NCBI GenBank assembly: GCA_032622095.1
Contig: CP136062.1
Location: 158,716,875 to 158,780,874, forward strand
Reading direction: 5' to 3'
DNA length: 64,000 nucleotides
Source of the DNA: Siphonodentalium dalli
Lineage: Eukaryota; Mollusca; Scaphopoda; Gadilida; Siphonodentaliidae
In this document: piece by piece, positions 46,002-57,842 of the stretch
Position numbering within the stretch: the stretch's first letter is position 1
How the letters are laid out: each line of letters opens with the position of its first letter
The notes under the pieces: generated by a model
The model's database searches: none
What the model was told of the DNA's origin: nothing
The model's input: only the letters and a program-made list of their open reading frames with translations
Position numbers and translations under genes: made by a program

Positions 46002-46467
46002 CATGCCTGAGTTTAGTGTGCCTGTCATTTGCAGAATGAGGTCCCCAGAGGGTGAATTTAGTGATGCTATCCTGCACAGCTGGATAGCATGACCAAATTC
46101 ACCCTCTGGGGACCTCATTCTGCATGACTTAAATTCACCTGCTCTGGGAGACAAAGACTCAGATTGAAGTTCCCAAATGGTGAATATTTTGATGTACACC
46201 TATTGAGAACCTCGATATGCAATGAGTCATCTGCCAATTTGGGAATATAGAGAAACTAAACTAAAAAATAAATAGAATCTTTGTGAAGAAGTTTCTATAG
46301 AAATTTAATAATAAAGATACTTTCCAGAGAAGATGAGGCCTAAACAGAATGGGGTACCCAGAGGGTGAATTTAGTGATACTAGCCTGCTATGCAGGATAG
46401 CGTCACTAAATTCTCACCCTATGGGGACCCCATTCTGCAAATGGCAGACACGCTAAATTCAGGCTTG
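46002..46467. mobile_element. Family D element, full length
   Basis: Ends CATGCCTGAGTTTAGTGTG and CACGCTAAATTCAGGCTTG; TGGAAT lies flush on both sides (45996-46001, 46468-46473). Middle contains CAGATTGAAGTTCCC, GGGAATATAGAGAAACTAAA and CCAGAGAAGATGAGGCC. Confidence 0.82.
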
Positions 46468-46544
46468 TGGAATCCGTGTAAAATCGCATTACTTTGCTGT
46501 GAGGTGCCATGTCTGGCAATAATTTACTCATCTTTTGTGTCTAA

Positions 46545-46900
46545 GGAGTGATCGAGCCGTGTTTGATTTAATAGAGGTCAATTAGGATATGAATTACTTC
46601 AGACATTATACCAGCCGGCACAGTGATCATATACACGGCGAGACTCCTTGTTTACCTCTCTTCATATAGTTTGAATGTCCTTATAGAGTTTGGATATCCA
46701 TATATGGTTTGAATTTCCTATTTTCCATTTTACTACGTACATAGAGGGGGTGGGCCCGGTGGCTCAGTTGGTGTATGGCGTATTAGGCCAACATAAGACT
46801 TCCAGCAATGGCAAAGTTTGTTCAAATCGAAATATGTCCAGAATTTGTGATCCACAAAAAGGGAAGAATAATAACATTTGTGTATCTGGGTTTCCAGCAT
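46545..46900 (+). mobile_element. SINE-like sequence in a duplicated segment
   Basis: GGGCCCGGTGGCTCAGTTGG + TGTATGGCG at 46752 resembles a tRNA A-box, and TTTGTTCAAATCGAAA at 46816 a B-box, 60-odd bases apart. The preceding phrase (AGTTTGAATGTCCTTATAGA; CAATTAGGATATG) recurs in diverged form at about 48230-48680 with ATTCAGTTGGTATGTCGCAT, so the segment itself was duplicated. 46901-48220 otherwise shows nothing that I identify apart from a G-tract at 47049. Confidence 0.5.
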
Positions 46901-48274
46901 GTCTAGGTAATCATCAGTATTCTCAATTCTCCAATAATGATAACACTATCATTGCCATCAAGCTGCGCCAGAGTCCACTAGGAGTCCGCATCAGCGTTTA
47001 TTGGTATACATGGATATAAGTTAAGGGATGGGCACATGTTCATGTACAGGGGGGGGGGGAAACGATGGAAACCTGCTTTCCGAAACCAACATCTCTAACG
47101 CAGCTCAAATGTTCGGAAATTCATTCTAATTGATCAATTGTGCAACACAAACCTCCATGTGTACACACTATATAATATACAGATATAAATTAACATATAT
47201 AAAATGTTCAAATATATACACTATGATCGTGATCGAATGACACATTATGCGTTAAATATAAATGACTATAAAACTATTTCTTCATAAATAAGGTGCGATA
47301 CGCACATTTCAAAGTTGCAATTAACTTATATTAATGATTGTTTAACAAAATTCAACGTCAATTTTCTATAATATGCATGATTTCATGCGTTATAAGAATA
47401 TCTGTTTCTCAGATATATTTTCAACATAAGCATATCCTTATGTTATTTAACTGTCAATCCCTAACATTACTCAAATGTTTGAAACAAAAATTTTGAGCTG
47501 ACCCGACCGACAAGGCGCTATGGCTAGAAATGACAACACACGCTCTATAATAGCGTGACCTCTTTTCATTGTTCATGCATGTAGCAATAATACATCACTC
47601 ACTCATTATCCCGAGTAGCGAATACAATATTTTTCGGCTAATCTGCTTTGCAGTAAACGCTGAAAAATTATCAGTCTCTTTTAATAAAGCCAACGATAAT
47701 CCTAACGGATGTACATGTACGTCTCTAGAAGTTTCCATTATATTTACTTTCTACAATGACACGGCATTCCCAACATGACATAATAAACCATTTTCAAATA
47801 TGGAGTGCATTCCTAGCATATTAAATGTTTGTGAGAATCGTAGTATTTGGAAATAGTTATAAATACAACAAGATGCGAAAGAATAATCAGTCACGAATAT
47901 CGTTGACTGATAAAAACTGGAAGATGATGTCTCCTATATCGCGATGAGTAAATGAGTAATGGATATATCGCCTGTATTCAGTTTTCCAACAATAGTTGAG
48001 TTTGACAATGCGTGGGAAACTTGTCTTCCCGTCATTGACCTCGGATCTGTGAAGTGATCTGTTATGCCAATAAACCAATGAAATCACATGAGTGCTTCGC
48101 CACTCTCCAATGAAATGGAAGGAATCCCATCAATTCAATAACTGATTATGAATGAGATATCCATAGACGTAAATATTGTAAATTTTTTGTCGGCTTTTTA
48201 ATGAGACTGGGTAATTCTTTATGTCTACAGAGTAATCGAGGCATGTTATATTGAATAGAGGTTACAATTGACTC

Positions 48275-48540
48275 TTCCATGACTAGACCTTCCTGCAATA
48301 TCTGCGAAAAACCCTGTGTTAATGCATTCTCATATATATGCGAGTCTCCCATAGGGATCCTCGCATATATAAGAGAATACATTGTTCTAACAATATTTAC
48401 CTTGACCTTGTAAGCCATTGCATACTCTTATATATGCGTGTCTACCTGTATAAGAGAATGCACTGGCACAGGATCTTTATATAATATGCTGCACCAGCAC
48501 AGCTCCCGTTGTATGATTCACTGCCAATCATTTACAAGGC
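48275..48540. mobile_element. Hairpin MITE with two palindromes
   Basis: CTTCCATGACTAGACCTTCC on the left, palindromes at about 48317-48386 and 48413-48473 (the second partly deleted), and CTGCACCAGCACAGCTCCC on the right. Same family as 4.5 and 23.3 kb. Confidence 0.7.
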
Positions 48541-48744
48541 CATGCAGACCCCAGTTTGATAATGGTCTTACACAGTTTGAATGTCCTTATTTGTTTTGAA
48601 TGCAATATGGTTGGAATGTCTTATATACCTTTCCTATTACGGCTAATCCTGTGATTCAGTTGGTATGTCGCATGGCACATCAAAACAAGCTGCATGAAAA
48701 GGCAAGAATGACCTGATTCATGCCTCTGCAAGTTTGTCAATTTA

Positions 48745-49383
48745 TTTCTGGGGGCGGTGGTTTCCACTTGCAGTGAAGTAAGGTATTTTATTTCTGGGGG
48801 CGGTGGTTTCCAGTGAAGTAAGGCATTTTATTTCTGGGGGCGGTGGTTTCCAGTGAAGTAAGGCATTTTATTTCTGGGGGCGGTGGTTTCCACTTGCAGT
48901 GAAGTAAGGTATTTTATTTCTGGGGTAAATTTCCAGTGAAGTAAGGCATTTTATTTCTGGGGGCGGTGGTTTCCAGTGAAGTAAGGCATTTTATTTCTGG
49001 GGGCGGTGGTTTCCACTTGCAGTGAAGTAAGGTATTTTATATCTGGGGGCGGTGGTTTCCAGTGAAGTAAGGCATTTTATTTCTGGGGGCGGTGGTTTCC
49101 AGTGAAGTAAGGCATTTTATTTCTGGGGGCGGTGGTTTCCACTTGCAGTGAAGTAAGGTATTTTATTTCTGGGGGCGGTGGTTTCCAGTGAAGTAAGGCA
49201 TTTTATTTCTGGAGGCGGTGGTTTCCAGTGAAGTAAGGCATTTTATTTCTGGGGGCGGTGGTTTCCAGTGAAGTAAGGCATTTTATTTCGGGGGGGCGGT
49301 GGTTTCCACTTGCAGTGAAGTAAGGCATTTTATTTCTGGGGGCGGTGGTTTCCACTTGCAGTGAAGTAAGGTATTTTATTTTT
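48745..49383. repeat. 40/46-bp minisatellite
   Basis: About 15 units of GTGAAGTAAGGCATTTTATT + TCTGGGGGCGGTGGTTTCCA. A longer class adds ACTTGC before the CAGTGAAG and has GGTATTTT instead of GGCATTTT. The first bases of the unit are the same as the outer end of the inverted repeat at 49370. Confidence 0.95.
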
Positions 49384-51728
49384 TATTACTTTGTTTACGG
49401 ATTTCTTTGTCTCAAAGATAGGGAGGTTGGAGAAAAAAATAAAATAAAATCTGTATACTTTTTACCAGTGATGCAAGCTTAACTGCTTAGATAGTGTTCT
49501 GAGAGACTGCAGAAGTGATGTCTTATTGAAATATTAGTTATTTTATTAGTATGGTAAACATAGTGTCGTCCGGATTGACCACTCGTTGTTAGTCCGTCCG
49601 TCCGTCTGCCTGTCTGTCTGTCTGTCTGTCTGTAGACACTTTACTCATGGTGCGATAACTGAAATATTTTCTATCTGATCGGAACCAAATTTTGTAGATG
49701 AATTTCTCAGCACCAAATACAGATCGAGTTCGAATATGGGTTTGATCCGAGTTGTTTTTATGGAGTTATGGCCCTTTTTCAACTTAGAATTCATGTATGC
49801 TGCCATAACTCAAAAAAATATTATCTGTCTGTAACCAAATTTGGTATGTGAGTTGCTCAGCCCAAAATACATATCGAGTTTGAATATGGGTTTGATCCGA
49901 TTTTTTTTTTTATGGAGTTTATGGCCCTTTGACATAGAATTCATGAATGCTTCGTAAATCAACAATTTTTCAACTGATAGGAACCAAATTTTGTATGTGA
50001 GTTTCTCATCTCAAAATACAGATCGAGTTCGAATATGGGTTAGATCTGATTTGTTATACCAGAGTTATGGCCCTTTTTCAACTAAGAATTGAATTGAGTT
50101 TTGAGTTTTTGATAACCCAGGTAGATTATAATTAACTACCAGTGATGCAAGCTTAACTGCTTAGATAGTGTTCTGAGAGACTGCAGAAGTGATGTCTTAT
50201 TGAAATATTAGTTATTTTTAGCCACTGTATATAGGACATAGCTCTATGATAGTGGTGAAGCTGTAACCCATTCATGATTCAATGGACTGTCCCATTCAGT
50301 TCTAAAGTTTTAATTGGAATACTCTATTATTCATTTGTATGGGATGTTCTTATTTTAAATTTCAATTAATCATTCTTCTGTTATCTCCAGGTTTCTCCTC
50401 ATTCACTTGCATGGTTTTCTGTAATTAAAGATTAACACATGTCTCATTTTATATTGGTTTATTTTGACACACTATTTGCCCCTATTGATTGATTAATTTA
50501 ATTTGATTTTTATGTGTACCTATACCATAGTATGGTACACATATTGTGATGTCCGGATTGACCACTTGTTTTCATTTAGATATTGATGATTATGATACAA
50601 GTTGATTAAAAAGGTTCCCAATGTGTCCCTTTTTTAAAATAATTAAAATCAATTATTTTTTTAAGTTTGAAAATTTGAAAAACTAACACCATTATAACTC
50701 TGCCAAGGGTACCCCGAATCACCACACCAAATTTGTTTAAATCGGTCCAAAATCTTGTGTTATGTACTGGTAAATCTGTTTGGAGCAACATTAAATCCAA
50801 TTCACCATAGTATGGTACACATATTGTGATGTCCGGATAAAAACTAACACCATTATAACTCTGCCAAGTGTACCCCGAATCACCACACCAAATTTGTTTA
50901 AATCGGTCCAAAATCTTGTTATGTACCTGTAAATCTGTTTGGAGCAACATTAAATCCAATTCACCAATTTTATGCCATGCCTTTGGACTACTTAGCTATT
51001 GATAAGGCTATATCATTTTCTGATGTCTCTTATGCCAATGTGCAAATAATCTGACAAAGAAGGCTATGGTATCTAATTTAAAATAAAGATTCAACAATAA
51101 ACATCACATGATATTAGCAGTAGACTTGGACTCTCTTAACCCAAATATTCCATGTTCAGGTCACACCTTTCACATTTAACCCAAGGCTGTGGTGGTTTAG
51201 CATTACATATCTTGTACCGGTGCATTCTCTTATATAAATGCCGGTGACCCATACATTCCAATATTTGTGTTATGTACATTTGTCTATAATAGTACATACA
51301 GTATACTCATATAATTCAACACCAAAACTCTCATTTATGATTCCGATCATAGTAAATTTTTATCGCGAAGGGATGGGTTAACATCTGCCGATCGTGATCG
51401 GCCTCTCGTTTTAAATTTATATTGTCAAAAAATGGCATTGGGAGAAATAAAATATTTGCTGTATATTAATAATCTCCTCATCTAAAACAAGCACCCGGCA
51501 AATATATTTTTTTATTTGGATGTTTCTTTAAAGCATGATATGGATAGATGAAAAAATATCGTCAATATCAGTGTCCGCCATGTTGGCGTCGTCATTCAAT
51601 ACCATAAACATTAATATTTCCATTGGTGTAAATAAAAAAAACCAAAAACTAAAATATTATTTTTATTGACAAACAGTTTTTTTTTGGTAGGGAAATCCGT
51701 AAACCAAGTAATAAAAAATAAAATGCCT
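49366..51728. repeat. Region bounded by a 38-bp inverted repeat
   Basis: AAGGTATTTTATTTTTTATT + ACTTTGTTTACGGATTTC at 49369-49407 is complementary, with two mismatches, to 51690-51728. Inside: an exact direct repeat of about 80 bp (CAGTGATGCAAGCTTAACTG...) at 49466 and 50140; three diverged units of about 160 bp at 49640-50090 (GGAACCAAATTTTGTA, GATCGAGTTCGAATATGGG, GAGTTATGGCCCTTTTTCAA) after a (CTGT)n tract; and two copies of a 150-bp phrase at 50680 and 50839. May be a nonautonomous element filled by repeats; no coding. Confidence 0.55.
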
Positions 51729-51812
51729 TATTTTGAATTAAATTAACTCTCTGAGCAGTCCATAAAACTATATAGTCTATTATTCATATATAGTCTATTA
51801 TTTATAATAGAC

Positions 51813-51912
51813 NNNNNNNNNNNNNNNNNNNNNNNNNNNNNNNNNNNNNNNNNNNNNNNNNNNNNNNNNNNNNNNNNNNNNNNNNNNNNNNNNNNNNNNN
51901 NNNNNNNNNNNN
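51813..51912. other. Assembly gap (100 N)
   Basis: Exactly 100 N, a conventional placeholder for unknown length. It sits at the left edge of the TSP1 array, so the true start of the array and any upstream exons may be missing or misplaced. Confidence 0.99.
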
Positions 51913-52963
51913 AGCATCTTTAACCATGAGCAAGTTTCACATTTTTAACCATATTAACAAATCTAGCATAGTTACCTTCCCACAAATTATTCTAGACATT
52001 GATTCATGTCAATGTCTCCAGATTACAGAATCAAAGAAAGTAGTTAGTTAAATCTCGCGATGATAATGTTGATTCCTTCGATTTTTTCTTACTTCTGTTC
52101 AAAATTGAGACATAATCGTGGCATGAAAGTTCAATACGGAAAATCATGAAATATTGAGTTAAGGTTGGCGTCAAGTTCAACCAGCATTCCCAGATTACTA
52201 ACAAAATTAATGTTGTGCCAAAGTTGGGTGGGTTAGACTCTTTCCAAACACATCATATCCCCATGTCCCTCGACCAGCGTACTATGCATGTAGTTTAATG
52301 CCAGTATGTGTTTTGAATTCCAGCTGTGATAACTGAGATCTGTATGCTGTGAAATATTTGTCGCTTCATCGTCATTTTAGAGATACTTAGTCCGATATTA
52401 TCACCTCCAATTTAATATGTTTCGGGTTCTGTTGTGAAAACACTGAAAAGTCTCATATGAGTGGAGGAACCCAACATTCAAAGCTCAGAGTTATTATAAA
52501 TCGATTATTGACATCTATGTAGTTTATTCACCTCAAATTCCACTGGAATTCCCCAGCAATTATCAAAATATATGTAAATAATACATATTCACTTGGGATC
52601 TTGTACTTGTTTTATAATGTGCCTAAAAATTATCACTGGATCAGGAATAATTGAACAAATGTACCCGATTGCCAGCCATCAAAAGGTAGTGTCGCTTTTG
52701 TTTCTGGTAGACATTTTCGTCGGCTTTTTTCCAACAATCATTTCCGATCACCACTAAATGAAACATCACATATCCGTATATATTTCCGTTGGAATTTTTA
52801 CCAAGCTAATAAATATTTGAGGTGTATATAATAAATACATTTCATTAAACGGATACCTAATAGCTCTTAGCTTTGAAGGGTGAGTCCTTCGACAATAACA
52901 AGAAATATTTGTTCACCCCTAATGAGAAGGAATAGTAATATAAGGGTACTAAATCTTGCAACG
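51913..52963. repeat. Exonless unit B1
   Basis: Homologous to A units on both sides of the missing segment: the joint reads CTTCGATTTTTTCTTACTTCTG near 52075. The acceptor AG, the exon and about 180 bp of following intron are absent. Left edge is the assembly gap. Confidence 0.85.
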
Positions 52964-53145
52964 CACCTTTAACCATGACCCATGAGCAAGTTTCACATTA
53001 TTAACCATATTAACAAATCTAACATAGTTACCTTCCCACAAATTATTCTAGACATTGATTCATGTCAATGTTTCCCCTATTCCAGAATCAACGAAATATG
53101 TTAGTTAAATCTCCCGATGACCATGTTAATTGCTTCGATTTTCAG

Positions 53146-53316
53146 TGAATGGTAAGTGGACCCCCTGGGCACGGTGGAGTCGATGTAACAAAAAATGTGG
53201 ACGTGGAAGAAGGATCAGGAAAAGACGGTGTACGAACCCCGCCCCACGCTACGGTGGCAGAAGATGTCCAGGCAAAGCGTTGGTGTCAGGGGTGTGTAAC
53301 TCCAAACCATGTCCAG
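53146..53316 (+). CDS. TSP1 domain exon, copy A1
   Basis: Internal exon of 171 bp between a pyrimidine-bearing acceptor (CTTCGATTTTCAG) and a donor (GTAATATA). Both introns are phase 1, so the exon is symmetric and adds 57 residues. It encodes one complete thrombospondin type-1 repeat: WTPWARWSRC gives the WxxWxxW ladder, followed by CNKKCGRGRRIRKRRC, a YGGRRCPG segment and the closing CNSKPCP, six cysteines in family order. TSP1 repeats are extracellular adhesion and glycosaminoglycan-binding modules in secreted or membrane proteins. The domain has 17 K/R and no D/E. The open frame continues past the donor to a stop at 53558, but the consensus donor makes splicing the default reading. The gene's start is not visible. 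Confidence 0.9.
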
Positions 53317-54348
53317 GTAATATATTACAATACGAATTAATCTTTAAACATATTATGAGAAAGAATCGGGCAACAACGATAATTACACATATGTGTTCAT
53401 TACGGTTCCGTTGTCGTTTGATACCTAAAGTTATTATCCGTTTTCTTATACTCGGTCTGGTTGCGTCGGTTACGAGAGCTTCCAAATGTTATTGGTATTA
53501 CTTCTGTTCACAATTGAGACATAATCGTGGCATGAAAGTTCAATGCGGCAAATCATGAATTATTGAGTTAAGTTTAACGTCAAGTTCAACCAGCATTCCC
53601 AAATTACTAACAAATGTTTTGACAAAGTTGGGTGGATTAGACACCTTCCAAACACATCATATTCCCATGTCCCTCGACCAGCGTACTGTGAATGTAGTTT
53701 AGTGCCAGTAAGTCTTTTGAATTTCAGCTGTGGTAATTGAGATATGTGTGCTGTGAAATATTTGTCGCATCATAGAGATACCTAGTCGATTTCATCACCT
53801 CCAAATTAACATTTTTCGGGTTCTGTTGAGAAAAGTTTCATTTGAGTCGAGGAACCCAGCATTCAAAGCTCAGTGCTATTAGATATCGATCGTTGACATC
53901 TATGTAGTTTATTCATCTCAAATTCCACTGGAATTCCCCAGCAAGTGTCAAAATAAATGTAAATAAAACATATGCATGTGGGATATTGTACTTGTTTTAT
54001 GATATGCCTAAAAATGATCACTGGATCAGGAATAATTAAACAAATGTACCCGATTACCAGCCATCAAAATGTAGTGTCGCTTTTGTTTCTGGTAGACATT
54101 TTCGTCGGCTTTTTTCCGAGAATCATTTCCTATCACCACTAAATGAAAATCACATATCCGTATATATTTCCGTTGGAATTTTTTACCAAGCTAATACAAC
54201 TTTGAGGTTTATATAATAAATACATTTCATTAATCGGATACGTAATAGCTCTTAGCTTTGAAGGGCGAGTCCTTCGACAATAACAAGAAATATTTGTTCA
54301 CCCCTAATGAGAAGGAAAAGTAATATAAGTGTACTAAATCAGACAAAG

Positions 54349-55394
54349 CACCTTTAACCATGACCCATGAGCAAGTTTCACATTTTTAACCATATTAACA
54401 AATCTAGCATAGTTACCTTCCCACAAATTATTCTAGACATTGATTCATGTCAATGTCTCCAGATTACAGAATCAAAGAAATAAGTTAGTTAAATCTCGCG
54501 ATGACAATGTTGATTCCTTCGATTTTTTCTTACTTCTGTTCAAAATTGAGACATAATCGTGGCATGAAAGTTCAATACGGAAAATCATGAATTATTGAGT
54601 TAAGGTTGGTGTCAAGTTCAACCAGCATTCCCAGATTACTAACAAAATTAATGTTGTGCCAAAGTTGGTGGGTTAGACTCTTTCCAAACACATCTATCCC
54701 CATGTCCCTCGACCAGCGTACTGTGCATGTAGTTTAGTGTGTTTTGAATTCCAGCTGTGATAACTGAGATCTGTATGCTGTGAAATATTTGTCGCTTCAT
54801 CGTCATTTTAGAGATACTTAGTCCGATATTATCACCTCCAATTTAATATGTTTCGGGTTCTGTTGTGAAAACACTGAAAAGTATGATATGTGTGGAGGAA
54901 CCCAACATTCAAAGCTCAGAGTTATTATATATCGATTATTGACATCTATGTAGTTTATTCACCTCAAACTCCACTGGAATTCCCCAGCAATTATCAAAAT
55001 ATATGTAAATGATACATATTCACGTGGGATCTTGTACTTGTTTTATAATGTGCCTAAAAATTATCACTGGATCAGGAATAATTGAACAAATGTACCCGAT
55101 TGCCAGCCATCAAAAGGTAGTGTCGCTTTTGTTTCTGGTAGACATTTTCGTCGGCTTTTTTCCGACAATCATTTCCGATCACCACTAAATGAAACATCAC
55201 ATATCCGTATATATTTCCGTTGGAATTTTTACCAAGCTAATAACAAGTTGAGGTGTATATAATAAACACATTTCATTAAACGGACACCTAATAGCTCTTA
55301 GCTTTGAAGGGTGAGTCCTTCGACAATAACAAGAAATATTTGTTCACCCCTAATGAGAAGGAATACTAATATAAGGGTACTAAATCTTGCAACG
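54349..55394. repeat. Exonless unit B2
   Basis: Same joint as B1, near 54515. Shares with B6 the AATAAGTTAG variant and the short GTAGTTTAGTGTGTTTTGAA joint, which mark them as recent sisters. Confidence 0.88.
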
Positions 55395-55576
55395 CACCTT
55401 TAACCATGACCCATGAGCAAGTTTCACATTATTAACCATATTAACATATCTAACATAGTTACCTTCCCACAAATTATTCTAGACATTGATTCATGTCAAT
55501 GTTTCCCCTATTCCAGAATCAACGAAATATGTTAGTTAAATCTCCCGATGACCATGTTAATTGCTTCGATTTTCAG

Positions 55577-55747
55577 TGAATGGTAAGTGGACCCCCTGGG
55601 CACGGTGGAGTCGATGTAACAAAAAATGTGGACGTGGAAGAATGATCAGGAAAAGACGGTGTACGAACCCCGCCCCACGCTACGGTGGCAGAAGATGTCC
55701 AGGCAAAGCGCTGGTGTCAGGGGTGTGTAACTCCAAACCATGTCCAG
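55577..55747 (+). CDS. TSP1 domain exon, copy A2
   Basis: 171-bp symmetric phase 1-1 exon with the same acceptor and donor as A1. The only amino-acid change among the four complete copies is here: GRGRMIRKRR instead of GRGRRIRKRR (AGG to ATG), removing one positive charge from the basic strand. A silent change (CTG for TTG) is shared with A3. Six cysteines and the Trp ladder are intact, so the domain should fold. The unit is 1401 bp, like A3, and its following intron carries TTTCACGTGTGATCGGCATG not present in A1 or A4. Confidence 0.9.
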
Positions 55748-56795
55748 GTAATATATTACAATACGAATTAATCTTTAAACATATTATGAGAAAGAATCGG
55801 GCAACAACGATAATTACACATATGTGTTCATTACGGTTCCGTTGTCGTTTGATACCTAAAGTTATTATCCGTTTTCTTATACTCGGTCTGGTTGCGTTGG
55901 TTACGAGAGCTTCCAAATGTTATTGGTATTACTTCTGTTCACAATTGAGACATAATCGTGGCACGAAAGTTCAATGCGGCAAATCATGAATTATTGAGTT
56001 AAGTTTAACGTCAAGTTCAACCAGCATTCCCAAATTACTAACAAATGTTTTGACAAAGTTGGGTGGATTAGACACCTTCCAAACACATCATATACCCATG
56101 TCCCTCGACCAGCGTACTGTGAATGTAGTTTAGTGCCAGTAAGTCTTTTGAATTCCAGCTGTGATAATTGAGATCTGTGTGCTGTGAAATATTTGTCGCA
56201 TCATCGTCATTTTAGAGATATGTAGTCGATTTCATCACCTCCAAATTAATATGTTTCGGGTTCTGTTGAGAAACGTTTCATTTGAGTCGAGGAACCCAAC
56301 ATTCAAAGCTCAGTGCTAATAGATATCGATTATTGACATATATGTAGTTTATTCACCTCCAATTCCACTGGAATTCCCCAGCACGTGTCATAATAAATGT
56401 AAATAAACATCTTTCACGTGTGATCGGCATGATATTGTTCTTGGCTTATGTTGTGCCTCAAATTATCACTGGATCAGGAATAAGCAACAAAATGTACCTG
56501 ATTGCCAGCTATCAAAAGATAGTTTCGCTTTTGTTTCTGGTAGACATTTTCGTCGGCTTTTTTCCGAGAATCATTTCCTATCACCACTAAATGAAAATCA
56601 CATATCCGTATATATTTCCGTTGGAATTTTTACCAAGCTAATAAAACTTTGAGGTTTATATAATAAATACATTTCATTAATCGGATACGTAATAGCTCTT
56701 AGCTTTGAAGGGCGAGTCTTTCGACAATAACAAGAAATATTTGTTCACCCCTAATGAGAAGGAAAAGTAATATAAGTGTACTAAATCAGACAAAG

Positions 56796-57842
56796 CACCT
56801 TTAACCATGAGCAAGTTTCACATTTTTAACCATATTAACAAATCTAGCATAATTACCTTCCCACAAATTATTCTAGACATTGATTCATGTCAATGTCTCC
56901 AGATTACAGAATCAAAGAAAGTAGTTAGTTAAATCTCGCGATGATAAAGCTGATTCCTTCGATTTTTTCTTACTTCTGTTCAAAATTGAGACATAATCGT
57001 GGCATGAAAGTTCAATACGGAAAATCATGAACTATTGAGTTAAGGTTGGCGTCAAGTTCAACCAGCATTCCCAGATTACTAACACAATTAATGTTGTGCC
57101 AAAGTTGGGTGGGTTAGACTATGTCCAAACACATCATATCCCCATGTCCCTCGACCAGCGTACTGTGAATGTAGTTTAGTGCCAGTAAGTCTTTTGAATT
57201 CCAGCTGTGATAACTGAGATCTGTGTGCTGTGTAATAATTGTCGCTTCATCGTCATTTTAGAGATACCTAGTCGATTTCATCACCTCCAAATTAATATGT
57301 TTCGGGTTCTGTTGTGAAAACACTGAAAAGTCTCATATGAGTGGAGGAACCCAACATTCAATGCTCAGAGCTATTATATATCGATTATTGACATCTATGT
57401 AGTTTATTCACCTCAAATTCCACTGCAATTCCCCAGCAATTATCAAAATATATGTAAATAATACATATTCACGTGGGATCTTGTACTTGTTTTATAATGT
57501 GCCTAAAAATTATCACTGGATCAGGAATAATTAAACAAATGTACCCGATTACCAGCCATCAAAATGTCGTGTCGCTTTTGTTTCTGGTAGACATTTTCGT
57601 CGGCTTTTTTCCGAGAATCATTTCCTATCACCACTAAAAGAAAATCACATATCCGTATATATTTCCGTTGGAATTTTTACCAAGCTAATAAAACTTTGAG
57701 GTTTATATAATAAATACATTTCATTAATCGGATACGTAATAGCTCTTAGCTTTGAAGGGCGAGTCCTTCGACAATAACAAGAAATATTTGTTCACCCCTA
57801 ATGAGAAGGAAAAGTAATATAAGTGTACTAAATCAGACAAAG
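56796..57842. repeat. Exonless unit B3
   Basis: Joint near 56956. Followed directly by another B unit, the only place where the A/B alternation breaks. Confidence 0.88.

Noticed and set aside
53130-53145. Start codon just before the TSP1 exon
   Set aside because: The apparent start is a TTG inside the intron, upstream of the AG acceptor; an internal exon beginning at 53146 is better supported.
53149-53485. Other-frame and minus-strand open frames over the TSP1 exon
   Set aside because: They are shadows of the 171-bp exon and its flanks, repeated with each unit. The six-cysteine TSP1 pattern supports only the reported frame.
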